Shown piece after piece: positions 61,727 through 64,000 of a DNA stretch of 64,000 nucleotides. Source of the stretch: Alphaproteobacteria bacterium (GTDB taxonomy: Bacteria; Pseudomonadota; Alphaproteobacteria; Micropepsales; Micropepsaceae); contig JAGWMG010000010.1 in NCBI GenBank assembly GCA_028871795.1, forward strand, positions 61,204 through 125,203. Reading direction: 5' to 3'. The notes under the pieces were generated by a model that made no database searches, was not told the origin of the DNA, and worked only from the letters and a program-made list of their open reading frames with translations. The position numbers were made by a program, and so were the translations under genes. Within the stretch, counting starts at the first letter, position 1. Every line of letters begins with the position of its first letter.

Positions 61727-62452
61727 TCAGCTCTCCGCCTTCTCGGCCGGAGCGGCCGCATTGCCTTTACTCTTCTCGGTCTTCTCCACCGACGCCGGCA
61801 CGGGCGCCTCTTTCGGCAGCGGATGCTTGACGGCGTCGCGCACCATGACCCAGCCGCCCTTGTGGCCCGGCACCGCGCCCCGGATCATAATCAGGCCGCG
61901 CGCAACGTCGATCTTCGCCACTTCGAGATTCTGCGTGGTCACCCGATCGGTGCCATAGTGGCCGTGCATTTTCTTGTTCTTGAAGGTCTTGCCCGGATCC
62001 TGCCGGCCGCCGGTGCCGCCTAGGGACCGGTGCGAAATCGACACACCGTGCGTAGCCTCGAGTCCGCGGAAGTTCCAGCGCTTCATCGCACCCGTGAACC
62101 CGCGACCGATCGTGATACCGGTAACGTCGACTTTCTGACCGGCAACGAAATGATCCGCCCGGATCACATCTCCGACTTCCAGAAGGTTTGCCACGTCAAC
62201 CCGGAATTCGGCGAGCTTCTTCTTGGGCTCGACTTCCGACTTCGTAAAATGACCACGCTCCGCCTTGTTCAGACGCTTGGCCTTGGCATAGCCCGATCCG
62301 AGCTGGACTGCGGTATAGCCGTCCTTCTCCTCGTTGCGCGTGGCCACGACTTGACAGCCGTCGAGCTTCAGAACCGTGACGGGCACGTGCCGGCCGTCCT
62401 CCAAGAAGAGGCGTGTCATGCCGACCTTCTGCGTGATGACGCCTGTGCGCAT
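61727..62452 (-). CDS. rplC: 50S ribosomal protein L3
   Basis: The 241-aa protein starts at ATG 62452 ([16 protein letters not shown]) because the Shine-Dalgarno AAGGAG lies 8 bases ahead. A GTG at 62461 would be too close to it. [20 protein letters not shown] and [25 protein letters not shown] segments are typical. It ends in a Lys/Ala/Pro tail of about 25 residues. Confidence 0.97.
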   Translation of the reverse strand: MRTGVITQKVGMTRLFLEDGRHVPVTVLKLDGCQVVATRNEEKDGYTAVQLGSGYAKAKRLNKAERGHFTKSEVEPKKKLAEFRVDVANLLEVGDVIRADHFVAGQKVDVTGITIGRGFTGAMKRWNFRGLEATHGVSISHRSLGGTGGRQDPGKTFKNKKMHGHYGTDRVTTQNLEVAKIDVARGLIMIRGAVPGHKGGWVMVRDAVKHPLPKEAPVPASVEKTEKSKGNAAAPAEKAES

Positions 62453-62464
62453 CGCGCTCACTCC

Positions 62465-62773
62465 TTAAAGCTTGATCTCAACGTCGACGCCGGCCGCAAG
62501 ATCGAGCTTCATCAAAGCGTCGACCGTCTGCGGCGTGGGATCGATGATGTCGAGGAGTCGCTTGTGGGTCCGGATTTCGAACTGTTCGCGGCTCTTTTTG
62601 TCGATGTGCGGGGAACGGTTCACGGTGAAGCGCTCGATGCCCGTAGGCAGCGGAATCGGACCGCGCACCTGCGCGCCCGTGCGCTTCGCCGTGTTGACGA
62701 TTTCCCGCGTCGAATTATCGAGGATGCGGTGATCGAAGGCCTTCAGCCTTATTCGAATGTTCTGGCCTTGCAT
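62465..62773 (-). CDS. rpsJ: 30S ribosomal protein S10
   Basis: The 102-aa protein has [41 protein letters not shown] and [21 protein letters not shown]. It is the first ribosomal protein gene after tuf and also a NusB partner in antitermination. Confidence 0.98.
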   Translation of the reverse strand: MQGQNIRIRLKAFDHRILDNSTREIVNTAKRTGAQVRGPIPLPTGIERFTVNRSPHIDKKSREQFEIRTHKRLLDIIDPTPQTVDALMKLDLAAGVDVEIKL

Positions 62774-62807
62774 GTCTTTACGTCCTTAGCCTTCGTTCAC
62801 GCACCAG

Positions 62808-63998
<1,191 letters not shown>

Positions 63999-64000
63999 CT

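Overview
The window is high-GC chromosomal DNA from an alphaproteobacterium. Several gene-order signatures agree on this: a divK-pleD pair, a clpS-clpA pair, rplQ followed by a Deg protease, rarA, crcB, an RluC-type synthase and an ATP12 chaperone, and a tuf-S10-spc-alpha ribosomal block running without a break from EF-Tu to L17. A phasin gene indicates polyhydroxyalkanoate storage. I cannot fix the genus from sequence alone; a lineage near Rhizobiales or Micropepsales (Rhizomicrobium-like) would fit.

Positions 1-7 kb hold the 5' part of argC, a DUF805 membrane protein, an unusual TetR-like/transmembrane/Sel1 fusion, a 970-bp patch of debris (an rpsI 3' fragment, an IS481-type transposase tail and a beheaded signal peptide), a family III CoA-transferase, a small secreted protein, and pleD-divK. 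Positions 7-17 kb hold DUF3572, a HAD-like protein, a ROK sugar kinase, agmatine catabolism (aguA-aguB), a RidA-like protein, a DUF482-type acyltransferase and a HIT hydrolase. A palindrome-bounded low-GC islet with an endonuclease III-like gene follows, then clpA-clpS.

Positions 17-34 kb hold the phasin, a DacF/SPOR carboxypeptidase, an orphan CHASE3-like membrane sensor, a 44-aa membrane peptide, putA, panC, and a leucine/isovalerate catabolic set (ivd, thiolase, mccB, mccA). Embedded in that set are a BLUF photoreceptor and two related small membrane proteins. A tRNA-Leu(GAG) and the cysG-cysH sulfur assimilation pair follow.

Positions 34-49 kb hold an orphan FliN-like protein, lipB, acylphosphatase-pccA, DUF559 and GNAT genes, a secreted OB-fold-like protein in a second palindrome-bounded islet, pccB, the ATP12 chaperone, a pseudouridine synthase, crcB-DUF190, rarA and a Deg-type protease. 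Positions 48.4-64 kb are the ribosomal protein super-operon on the minus strand, with secY, adk and rpoA. It contains two palindromic repeat elements and a good internal sigma70 promoter.

Most genes are housekeeping or branched-chain and odd-chain acyl-CoA catabolism. Two complete biotin-dependent carboxylases (3-methylcrotonyl-CoA and propionyl-CoA) lie 10 kb apart. No CRISPR array, rRNA, replication origin, complete transposon or phage was seen. The least explained material is the TetR/Sel1 fusion, the BLUF-linked membrane pair, the palindrome-bounded islets, the rpsI debris and several small membrane proteins.
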